From: DATLED01 sp035525495
GTDB lineage: Bacteria; Actinomycetota; Acidimicrobiia; Acidimicrobiales; CADCTF01
Length of the DNA stretch: 64,000 nt
Direction: 5' to 3'
Assembly: GCA_035525495.1 (NCBI GenBank)
Contig: DATLED010000091.1
Span: 1 to 64,000 of the forward strand
This document shows, piece after piece, positions 48,480-56,088 of the stretch; the first letter of the stretch is position 1, and the number at the start of each line of letters is the position of its first letter. The translations under genes were made by a program, and so were the position numbers. The notes beneath the pieces were generated by a model that saw only the letters and a list, made by a program, of their open reading frames with translations, ran no database searches and was not told the origin of the DNA.

Positions 48480-50429
48480 ATGACCGTCATGGCCGATCGT
48501 CCTTGGATCATGCGCACCTACTCGGGCCACAGCTCGGCCCGGGCGTCGAACCAGCTCTACCGCACCAACTTGGCCAAGGGGCAGACGGGACTCTCGATCG
48601 CCTTCGACCTCCCGACCCAGATCGGCTACGACCCGGACTCGCCCGAGGCCAAAGGGGAGGTCGGCAAGGTCGGGGTCCCCGTGGTCCACCTCGGCCACAT
48701 GGACGAGCTCCTCGACGGCATCCCCGTCGACCAGATCTCGACCTCGATGACGATCAACGCCACTGCGGCGTGGATCCTCGCCCTCTACATCGCCAACGCC
48801 TCCGACCGCGGCGTCGAGCCCCACCTCCTCACGGGCACGACGCAGAACGACATCGTCAAGGAGTACCTCAGCCGCGGCACGTTCATCTTCCCGCCGGCAC
48901 CCAGTCGGCGACTGATCGTCGACATGGTCGCCTACACCGTCCGCCACGTCCCCCGCTGGAACCCGATCAACGTCTGCAGCTACCACCTGCAGGAGGCCGG
49001 AGCCACACCGGTCCAGGAGCTCGCCTTCACGATGGCGACGGCCATCGGCATCCTCGACGCGCTGCGCGACAGCGGACAGGTGGCGCCCGACGACTTTCCC
49101 GAGGTCGTGGGTCGCATCAGCTTCTTCGTCAACGCCGGCATCCGCTTCGTCGAGGAGACGTGCAAGATGCGCGTCTTCACGAAGTGGTGGGACGAGATCT
49201 GCCTCGAGCGCTACGGCGTGCAGGACCCGAAGCTGCGGCGCTTCCGCTACGCCGTGCAGGTCAACAGCGTCGGCCTCACCGAGGCACAGCCAGAGAACAA
49301 CGTCCAGCGGATGGTGCTCGAGATGCTCGGCGTCACGTTGTCGAAGAACGCCCGCACGCGAAGCCTCGCCGTGCCGGCGTGGAACGAGGCGCTCGGCCTG
49401 CCCCGGCCGTGGGACCAGCAGTGGGCGCTGCGCATGCAGCAGGTCCTCGCCTTCGAGACCGACCTGCTCGAGTACGACGACCTCTTCGACGGGTCCAAGG
49501 TGATCGAGGCCAAGACGGCGGAGCTCCACGAAGCGGCCAAGGCCGAGCTCGACGAGATCCTCGCCCTCGGTGGCGCCTTCGAGGCGATCGACGTCATGAA
49601 GTCCCGCCTCGTGCAGAGCCAGACGGAGCGGCGAACGAAGATCGAGTCCGGCGAGCTCAGGGTCGTCGGCGTCAACGCCTTCACCGAGACGGAGCCGTCG
49701 CCGCTCGAGGGCGAGGGACTCATCCAGCGCCCCGACGAGGTGGCCGAGCGCGAGGCCGTGGAGAACGTCCGGGAGTGGCGCTCGAAGCGGGACAACGAGG
49801 CCGTCGACAAGGCGCTCGACGAGCTGCGCCGGGTCGCCGCGTCGGACGAGAACATCATGCCGGCGACCATCGCGCTGGCCCACGCCGGCGGGACGACGGG
49901 CGAGTGGGCGGGCGCCCTTCGCGAGGTGTTCGGCGAGTTCCGGGCACCGACCGGCGTGGCCGGCGCCGTCGGCGGTCGCGGTGATTCGATGGACGACGTC
50001 CGCCGAAAGACGGGCGCCTTCGCCGGCGGGCCGCCGCGGTTGCTCGTAGCCAAGCCCGGGCTCGACGGTCACTCCAACGGTGCCGAGCAGGTGGCCGTCG
50101 CCGCCCGCGACGCGGGGTTCGAAGTCGTGTACCAGGGCATCCGGCTCACGCCGGCCGAGATCGCAGCAGCCGCTCGCGACGAGGACGTCGACATCATCGG
50201 CATCTCGATCCTGTCGGGCAGCCACCTCGAGCTCGTCCCCGAGGTCGTGCGCCTCGTCCGGGAGGCGGGCGTCGACGCGCCGGTCGTCGTCGGCGGCATC
50301 ATCCCCAATGCTGACCAGGACGAGCTCCGGTCCGCCGGCGTGGCTGCGGTCTACACACCCAAGGACTACGAGCTCGCCCGGATGATGGGGGACATGGCCG
50401 ACCTGGCCGCGGCACATCGGACGAAGTAA
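48480..50429 (+). CDS. ecm: Ethylmalonyl-CoA mutase-like (MeaA) B12 enzyme
   Basis: The 649-aa protein is a single-chain acyl-CoA mutase with a fused cobalamin domain. The catalytic barrel has RTYSGHSSARASNQLYR, GLSIAFDLPTQIGYD, STSMTINATAAWILAL, and SYHLQEAGATPVQELAF; the B12 domain (last 130 aa) has the DxHxxG base in AKPGLDGHSNGAEQV and GISILSGSHLE. The wording, especially RTNLAKGQTGLS and VNSVGLTEAQPENNVQR, is closest to MeaA/ethylmalonyl-CoA mutase, which converts ethylmalonyl-CoA to methylsuccinyl-CoA in the ethylmalonyl-CoA pathway. Methylmalonyl- or isobutyryl-CoA mutase are alternatives. An in-frame ATG at 48489 is an equally good start. Confidence 0.8.
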   Translation: MTVMADRPWIMRTYSGHSSARASNQLYRTNLAKGQTGLSIAFDLPTQIGYDPDSPEAKGEVGKVGVPVVHLGHMDELLDGIPVDQISTSMTINATAAWILALYIANASDRGVEPHLLTGTTQNDIVKEYLSRGTFIFPPAPSRRLIVDMVAYTVRHVPRWNPINVCSYHLQEAGATPVQELAFTMATAIGILDALRDSGQVAPDDFPEVVGRISFFVNAGIRFVEETCKMRVFTKWWDEICLERYGVQDPKLRRFRYAVQVNSVGLTEAQPENNVQRMVLEMLGVTLSKNARTRSLAVPAWNEALGLPRPWDQQWALRMQQVLAFETDLLEYDDLFDGSKVIEAKTAELHEAAKAELDEILALGGAFEAIDVMKSRLVQSQTERRTKIESGELRVVGVNAFTETEPSPLEGEGLIQRPDEVAEREAVENVREWRSKRDNEAVDKALDELRRVAASDENIMPATIALAHAGGTTGEWAGALREVFGEFRAPTGVAGAVGGRGDSMDDVRRKTGAFAGGPPRLLVAKPGLDGHSNGAEQVAVAARDAGFEVVYQGIRLTPAEIAAAARDEDVDIIGISILSGSHLELVPEVVRLVREAGVDAPVVVGGIIPNADQDELRSAGVAAVYTPKDYELARMMGDMADLAAAHRTK

Positions 50430-50439
50430 GGCCTCAGGA

Positions 50440-51189
50440 GTGCCCGCCTCGCGGCCGATGCAGGACATCATGGATCGGCGCGCCCTCCCCGGCCTCTTCG
50501 GTGGACTGGCCGGTTGCGCCTTCGGCGTCGCCGGCGCGGTCCTCGGCTCTCCCCTCCTCACCGTGGTCGCCGCCGCCTGCGCGCTGCTCGCTGGCGCGTC
50601 TTCGCTGGCGCTCCTCGAGCGGGCCCGCGTCGCCGAGAAGCGCGCCGCCATCGCCGTGGCCGAGCTGGCCACCCTCCGGGAGATCGAGCAGGTCGGACCG
50701 CTGCAGGAGCGCACCGTCCTCGATCCCGACACCGGGCTCCCCGATGTCCGCTTCTTCGAGGTGGCCCTCGACTCCCGCATCTCCGCGGCCCGCCGCCACC
50801 TCTGGCCGGTGACGGTCGTCCTCCTCGAGTTCACGCCGCATCCCGAGCACCGCCTGGGCGACGCCATCGGGTCGTTCACCACGCTGTTGCGCTCGACGTT
50901 GCGGGAGGCGGACGTGGCCTGCCGCATCGCTCCGCGGACCTTCGCCCTCCTGCTCGAGGACACGAACGAGGCGGGCGGCGTGTGGGCGGCCGAACGGTTG
51001 CAGGTGGCGCTGGCCAGGGACGCCATCGGCGCCCAGGGACTGGCCGCCGGGGTGGCCGGCTACCCGACCCACGGACTCCAGGCGACCGAGGTGCTCGCCC
51101 GGGCCCGCGCCGCCCTCAACCGGGCGGTGTCGGCGGAGGTGGGCCACGGGCTCGGGTCCGTCGAAGTGGCCACGATCGATCTCGGCTGA
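50440..51189 (+). CDS. Membrane protein with degenerate GGDEF domain
   Basis: The 249-aa protein has two membrane helices (residues about 18-45) then a charged linker and a GGDEF-fold domain (residues about 90-240): VLDPDTGLPDVRFFEVALDS at its start, LREADVACRIAPRTFALLLE where the signature loop should be. The GGDEF tetrad is replaced by APRTF, so cyclic di-GMP synthesis is excluded; such domains may bind nucleotide or partners. The GTG at 50440 follows the mutase stop by 10 nt; ATG at 50470 has a better-spaced ribosome-binding site. Confidence 0.75.
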   Translation: MPASRPMQDIMDRRALPGLFGGLAGCAFGVAGAVLGSPLLTVVAAACALLAGASSLALLERARVAEKRAAIAVAELATLREIEQVGPLQERTVLDPDTGLPDVRFFEVALDSRISAARRHLWPVTVVLLEFTPHPEHRLGDAIGSFTTLLRSTLREADVACRIAPRTFALLLEDTNEAGGVWAAERLQVALARDAIGAQGLAAGVAGYPTHGLQATEVLARARAALNRAVSAEVGHGLGSVEVATIDLG

Positions 51190-51326
51190 ACGGTCCGGCC
51201 CGGCGGACGCTGAAGAAGTTTCAGTTTTCCCCAGGCTCGACCGAAGTCCGGGGATAACCGGGCGTTTGCATCGGGGAAAAGCCAGCTGACAGCTGTGGAC
51301 AACCCGGTCCGGATGCGGAATCGCGC

Positions 51327-52346
51327 CTACCGAGCGGGGAGGACGAAGCACCGGTCCTCGAGCCCACCGAAGGCGTATCCCGGGTAGAGGCCATCGAACA
51401 TCCCCCGCGTCCGCTCCGTCCAGACGAGCGCGTCCGCCCGGCGGATGCGGTGGACCAACTGGAGGATGCCGCCCTCGAAGATCCGGTATTCGGCCCAGGC
51501 TCCCGGGAAGTCCTTGACGCAGGCGACCTCGACCCAGGGCATCGGGCCGGTGTCGGCGAAGCGCCGGACCCGGTTGCGGTGGGTGTGGCCCGCGAAGTAC
51601 CCGGCGATCGAGCGGTGCCGAGCGGCGACGCTCACGAGCTTTTCGGAGTCGTCCGGGTTGATCCCGAAGTAGGTGGCGCTGCGGGTCTTCGATCCCGGGG
51701 CCCACGGGTGGTGGTGCCCGAACACGAGGACGGGACGGTCGGCATCGCTCGCGAGGTCGTCGAGCCACTCGAGCTGGTCGAGCTCGATGCCTCCGTTGGG
51801 CGCGAAGGGGACGGTCGTGTCGAGGACGGCGAGCCTGGCTCCCGGCACGTCCACACAGAAGTGCTCCTCCGGGGCGTACGTCTGGCCTCGATAGGCGTCG
51901 TGGTTGCCCCGGATGTGGTGCATCCGGTCGCCGAAGGCGCCGCGATAGCAGCGGAGGAACGCCTCGTACTCGTCGTCGAGACCGTCGTTGGTGAGGTCGC
52001 CCTTGACGATGACGGCGTCCGGGTCGACCGCGGCGATCTCCTCGACCGCGGCGCCGTTCATGGTCTCCGGGTAGGGAGGCTCGCCGGGAAGGCTGCTGAA
52101 AGTCGGCCCGGCGTCCGGCATGTTGGACTCGTAGCCGCAGATGGTCTCGCCGAAGTGGACATCGTTGACGGTGGCGACGGTGGCCAGCCGTTCACCCGGG
52201 GGCCGCCGCAGCGTGCGGAAGCTGACGCCGTCGAACGTGTGATCGGTGTCGGGCTCGAGGCCGGGATAGCGCTTCCACTCCCCACCCCAGAAGACGACGG
52301 CGAAGTCGTCGCCGACCGTCGTGACCTCGGGCTCGACGTCGGGCAT
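51327..52346 (-). CDS. Calcineurin-like metallophosphoesterase
   Basis: The 339-aa enzyme shows all five motifs of the family: VNDVHFGE (DxH), VKGDLTNDG (GDxxN), IRGNHDAY (GNHD), FGHHHPW (GHHH) and AGHTHRNR (GHxH). Its N-terminal 50 residues (VVFWGGEWKRYPGLEPD) look like a small beta domain such as a purple-phosphatase-like extension. Substrate could be a cyclic nucleotide or phosphoester. It follows the epsilon-like subunit gene without a gap (TAG-ATG adjacent). Confidence 0.88.
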   Translation of the reverse strand: MPDVEPEVTTVGDDFAVVFWGGEWKRYPGLEPDTDHTFDGVSFRTLRRPPGERLATVATVNDVHFGETICGYESNMPDAGPTFSSLPGEPPYPETMNGAAVEEIAAVDPDAVIVKGDLTNDGLDDEYEAFLRCYRGAFGDRMHHIRGNHDAYRGQTYAPEEHFCVDVPGARLAVLDTTVPFAPNGGIELDQLEWLDDLASDADRPVLVFGHHHPWAPGSKTRSATYFGINPDDSEKLVSVAARHRSIAGYFAGHTHRNRVRRFADTGPMPWVEVACVKDFPGAWAEYRIFEGGILQLVHRIRRADALVWTERTRGMFDGLYPGYAFGGLEDRCFVLPAR

Positions 52347-52559
52347 CTAGGGCCGGACCCTGGCCGACGCCGGTGCCCGCCGAGGCGTCCACCAACGATT
52401 CGAGAACCGCCACGGGCTCGCCTCGTTGCCGCCGTCGTCCACGACCACCACCGCCCGCGGCCACGCCACCTCGACCGCCGCCACGATCGCCGCGAGTTCT
52501 TCCGGGCTCGGATCGCTTTGGGCGCGCTCATGCCGGTATTCCGGCATCAGCGCGCCCAC
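52347..52559 (-). CDS. accE: Acyl-CoA carboxylase epsilon-like subunit
   Basis: The 70-aa product is encoded 6 nt downstream of the carboxyltransferase gene. It has SPEELAAIVAAVEVAWPR, a helix typical of ACC epsilon subunits (P-x-PEELAA), and SPWRFSNRWW near the C-terminus, the W-R-x-S block of the same family. These small proteins bridge the biotinylated alpha subunit and the beta subunit and raise activity. Two start codons, GTG at 52559 and ATG at 52547, lie inside a strong hairpin (52519-52558). The metallophosphoesterase gene follows directly. Confidence 0.7.
   Translation of the reverse strand: MGALMPEYRHERAQSDPSPEELAAIVAAVEVAWPRAVVVVDDGGNEASPWRFSNRWWTPRRAPASARVRP
52519..52558. terminator. 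Long hairpin between accD and accE-like gene, overlapping the latter start
   Basis: TGGGCGCGCT at 52519-52528 pairs with AGCGCGCCCA at 52549-52558, and TGCCGG at 52531-52536 pairs with CCGGCA at 52541-52546, with a 4-nt loop. The outer arms match the hup hairpin. As it begins 8 nt after the accD stop it may attenuate transcription into accE or hide its start codons. Confidence 0.7.
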
Positions 52560-52565
52560 ACGAGA

Positions 52566-54119
52566 TCAGAGGGGGACGTTGGCATGCTTCCTTCGGGGGA
52601 GATCCTCGCGCTTGGTCCTCAGCAGCTCGAGGCTGCGGATGAGGACCTTGCGGGTCTCGGCGGGGTCGATGACGTCGTCGACGTAGCCGCGCTCCGCCGC
52701 CTCGTACGGGTTGGCGTGACGCTCGTTGTAGTCCTCGATGAGCTCGGCCCGTCGCATCTCGGGATCGTCGTGCTCGGACAGCTCGCGCTTGTGCAGCACG
52801 TTGATCGCCTGCTCGGCACCCATCACCGCCAGCTCTGCCGACGGCCACGCGAAGGCGAGGTCGCAGCCGATCGACTTGGAGTTCATGACGACGTAGGCCC
52901 CGCCGTAGGCCTTGCGGGTGATGAGCTGGATGCGCGGGACGGTCGCCTCGCAGTAGGCGTAGAGCAGCTTGGCTCCATGCCGGATGATGCCGCCGTACTC
53001 CTGGTCGGTGCCCGGCTGGAACCCGGGCACGTCCACCAGCGTGACGAGCGGGATGTTGAAGGCGTCGCACGTCCGCACGAAGCGGGCCGCCTTCTCCGAT
53101 GCGTCGATGTTGAGCACGCCGGCGAGGATCTGCGGCTGGTTGCCGACGATGCCGACGACGTTGCCGTTGAGCCGGGCGAAGCCGCACGTGATGTTCATGG
53201 CGTAGTGGCCGGCGTACTCCACGTAGTCGCCGTCGTCGACGATCGCGGTGATGACCTTCTTCATGTCGTACGGCATGCGGCTGCTCGTCGGGATGACGTC
53301 GCGCAGCTCGGGCGTCTCCCGGAGCGGGTCGTCCTCGGTCTCGACCTGCGGCGGAAGCTCGAGGTTGTTGGCCGGCAGGAAGCTCAGGAGGTAGCGGACC
53401 TCGTCGAGGCACGCCTTGTCGTCACTGGCCACGAACTGGCACACGCCCGACTTCGTGGCGTGGGTCATCGCCCCGCCGAGCTGCTCTTGGGTCACGACCT
53501 CGCCGGTCACGGACTTCACCACGTCCGGCCCGGTGATGAACATGTAGCTCGTCTCCTGCACCATGTAGACGAAGTCGGTGAGGGCCGGTGAGTAGACGGC
53601 GCCTCCGGCGCAGGGCCCCATGATCACGCTGATCTGGGGGACGACCCCGCTGGCGAGCACGTTGCGATGGAAGATCCCGCCGTACATGGCGAGGGAGACG
53701 ACGCCCTCCTGGATGCGGGCGCCGGCGCCGTCGTTGAGGCCGACGATCGGCACGCCCAGGCTGCTGCTCAGGTCCATGACCTTGTGGATCTTCTCGGCGA
53801 ACACCTCGCCGAGGGCCCCGCCGAACACGGTGAAGTCCTGGCTGAAGATGCACACCTTGCGGCCGTCGACGGTGCCGAAGCCGGTGATCACGCCGTCGGT
53901 GTACGGGCGCTCCTTGAGGTCCTCGCCGGCGCGGTGGCGGGCGAGCATGTCGAGCTCCTGGAACGAGCCCTCGTCGAGGAGGTACTCGATTCGCTCTCGC
54001 GCCGTCATCTTGCCGCGGTCGTGCTGGCGCTGGACCGAGGCCTCGGACCCGGCGTGGAGCGCCTGCTCCTTCTTCTTCGCGAGCTCCTCGAGCCGCTCGG
54101 TCATGGGGTGGTCGGACAT
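52566..54119 (-). CDS. accD: Acyl-CoA (propionyl/acetyl-CoA) carboxylase beta subunit
   Basis: A 517-aa biotin-dependent carboxyltransferase: TARERIEYLLDEGSFQELDM, the acyl-CoA oxyanion segments GLNDGAGARIQEGV and GPCAGGAVYSPALTD, and the second half VDVPGFQPGTDQEYGGIIRHG, KAYGGAYVVMNSKSIG and AVMGAEQAINVL. It transfers carboxyl from carboxybiotin to acetyl- or propionyl-CoA. The length and wording are those of PccB/AccD5. The alpha (biotin carboxylase) subunit is not in the window. It feeds methylmalonyl-CoA, which suits the nearby B12 mutase. Confidence 0.94.
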   Translation of the reverse strand: MSDHPMTERLEELAKKKEQALHAGSEASVQRQHDRGKMTARERIEYLLDEGSFQELDMLARHRAGEDLKERPYTDGVITGFGTVDGRKVCIFSQDFTVFGGALGEVFAEKIHKVMDLSSSLGVPIVGLNDGAGARIQEGVVSLAMYGGIFHRNVLASGVVPQISVIMGPCAGGAVYSPALTDFVYMVQETSYMFITGPDVVKSVTGEVVTQEQLGGAMTHATKSGVCQFVASDDKACLDEVRYLLSFLPANNLELPPQVETEDDPLRETPELRDVIPTSSRMPYDMKKVITAIVDDGDYVEYAGHYAMNITCGFARLNGNVVGIVGNQPQILAGVLNIDASEKAARFVRTCDAFNIPLVTLVDVPGFQPGTDQEYGGIIRHGAKLLYAYCEATVPRIQLITRKAYGGAYVVMNSKSIGCDLAFAWPSAELAVMGAEQAINVLHKRELSEHDDPEMRRAELIEDYNERHANPYEAAERGYVDDVIDPAETRKVLIRSLELLRTKREDLPRRKHANVPL

Positions 54120-54191
54120 CGATGGTCAGGCTACTTGTCGTCCGGAATCCGGTTCCGGACGGCAGGGTCGACGCCTAGCCTGAGCGTCCCC

Positions 54192-56024
54192 ATGACCGCA
54201 CCCGCGCCGGCCGTCGAACCCACCCCCGGGGTGATCCGTCGCGGGCTGGTCGTGCTCTGGCAGGAGGTGCAGCTGCACCCTCGGCCGTTCGCCTTCGCGG
54301 TCTTCGGATCCCTGACGTACGCCCTCGCCACGGTCCTGTCCTCGGTCGTCATCGGGCAGGTGGTCGACAAGGTCGTCACGCCGCGATTCGCCGACGGCGA
54401 GGTCGCTTCGGGTGCGCTGTGGGCAGGTGCGCTGGCGATCTTCGGCGTCGGCGTCCTCAAGTCCGCGGGGATCGCGTGCCGCCGGGTCAACGCCACGATC
54501 ACCCAGGCGCGGGTGCAGGAGACGTTGCGGGCTCGCGTCGTCGACCAGTTCATCGAGCTGCCGCTCGGCTACCACCGCTCGAAGCCGACCGGCGAGCTGC
54601 TCGCCCACGCCGGAGGGGACGCCGAGGCGGCGACGGACATCCTCGCCCCGCTCCCGTGGGCGACCGGCGTGATGGTGCTGCTCGCCGTCGCGTCGGCCTG
54701 GCTGCTGGCGACCGACCTCTTCCTCGGAGCCATCGGGCTGGTGCTGCTGCCCTCGGCGCTCTTCCTCAACGTGTGGTTCCAAGCCCGCTTGGAGGAGCCC
54801 GCCAACCTCGCCCAAGAGGCGTACGGCGACCTGTCGTCGGTGGCCTACGAGAGCATCGACGGCGCCATGGTCGTCAAGACGCTCGGCGCGGAGGAGCGTG
54901 AGGGTGACCGGTTCCAGCAACGAGCCGAACTTCTGCGCGACCGTCGGATCCTGCTCGGGGTCCGGCAGGCGGCGCTGTTCCAGCTGCTCGACCTGTTGCC
55001 GTCGATCGGGATCCTCTTCCTGTTGGTCGTGGGCGCGTGGAGGGTCGACCGCGGACTGATCTCCACGGGGACCCTCGTCGGGTTCCTCAACCTCATCCGC
55101 CTCGTGACCTGGCCGCTCCACCTCGTCGGGTGGGTGCTCGGATCGATGCCCCGCACGGTCGCCGGGTGGGACCGGGTCCAGGGCGTGCTCCGTGAGCCGG
55201 TGCCGGTGCCGTCGGCGTTGCGGCTGGCGACTCGGCACGTCGACGACGATGCCGCGCTGGTCGTCGAAGGGCTCACGTTCGACTACTCGCACGGCGTTCG
55301 CATCCTCAGCGACATCTCCTTCTCGTTGCCGCGAGGGATCACGGCGGCGTTGGTCGGCCCGACGGGTGGCGGGAAGTCGACGTTGCTGCAGGTGATCGCC
55401 GGGTTGCTCGACCCGACGAGCGGGACCGTGTCGGCCGCCGCGCCCGTGGCGCTCGCCTTCCAGGAGCCGTTCGTGTTCGCCGACTCGGCGCGGTCGAACA
55501 TCACGATGGGCGCCGATCTCGGGGAGGACGAGCTCCGTGTGGCGGCCGAGGTCGCGCAGGCCGACGAGTTCATCGACGAGCTGCCGGAAGGCTACGAGTC
55601 GGTCATCGGCGAGCGGGGGGCGACGTTGTCGGGTGGCCAGCGCCAGCGATTGGCGCTGGCGCGGGCTCTCGCTCGCCAGCCGTCGCTCCTCCTGCTCGAC
55701 GACGCCACCTCGAGCGTCGATCCGGCGACCGAGGCGGCGATCCTCATCGGCCTGGCCGGAACGTTCGCGTCGTCGACGACGTTGGTGGTGGCGACCCGTC
55801 CTTCCACGATCGCGCTGGCCGACGTCGTCCTGTTCCTGGCCGGCGGTCGCCTCGTCGCCCAGGGCGCGCATGCCGAGCTGTTGCGGACGACACCGGGCTA
55901 CGCCCACCTCGTCGAGGCGTACGAGCACGACCGCACCTCTGGGAGCGAGACCCGTCCCGACCGCGATCCGGGGAAGCGGACGACGCCGAGCACGGCCGAA
56001 CTCGTGATGGACGAGCCCCTGTGA
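54192..56024 (+). CDS. ABC exporter subunit with degenerate ATP site
   Basis: The 610-aa half-transporter has six membrane helices (residues about 30-320) and an NBD: Walker A LVGPTGGGKSTLLQV, signature LSGGQRQRLALARAL, Walker B LLLLDDATSSVDP, H-loop position ATRPSTIAL. The Walker B catalytic Glu is Asp and the switch His is Thr, as in the non-hydrolytic partner of heterodimeric exporters (TM287, BmrC). Substrates of this group are lipids, drugs or peptides. The partner gene starts 64 nt downstream. Confidence 0.92.
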   Translation: MTAPAPAVEPTPGVIRRGLVVLWQEVQLHPRPFAFAVFGSLTYALATVLSSVVIGQVVDKVVTPRFADGEVASGALWAGALAIFGVGVLKSAGIACRRVNATITQARVQETLRARVVDQFIELPLGYHRSKPTGELLAHAGGDAEAATDILAPLPWATGVMVLLAVASAWLLATDLFLGAIGLVLLPSALFLNVWFQARLEEPANLAQEAYGDLSSVAYESIDGAMVVKTLGAEEREGDRFQQRAELLRDRRILLGVRQAALFQLLDLLPSIGILFLLVVGAWRVDRGLISTGTLVGFLNLIRLVTWPLHLVGWVLGSMPRTVAGWDRVQGVLREPVPVPSALRLATRHVDDDAALVVEGLTFDYSHGVRILSDISFSLPRGITAALVGPTGGGKSTLLQVIAGLLDPTSGTVSAAAPVALAFQEPFVFADSARSNITMGADLGEDELRVAAEVAQADEFIDELPEGYESVIGERGATLSGGQRQRLALARALARQPSLLLLDDATSSVDPATEAAILIGLAGTFASSTTLVVATRPSTIALADVVLFLAGGRLVAQGAHAELLRTTPGYAHLVEAYEHDRTSGSETRPDRDPGKRTTPSTAELVMDEPL

Positions 56025-56088
56025 GCGGCGCTTGCGAGCGAACCATCAGCGCAGTGCCTTTCTCACGACCGATGAGGAGCGAGGAGCG

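Noticed and set aside
48471..51026. Long minus-strand frame opposite the mutase
   Set aside because: It is a shadow of the mutase gene with no domain.
51294..51302. DnaA-box-like TGTGGACAA
   Set aside because: A single 9-mer in 64 kb is expected by chance; no cluster, AT-rich stretch or dnaA/dnaN gene is present.
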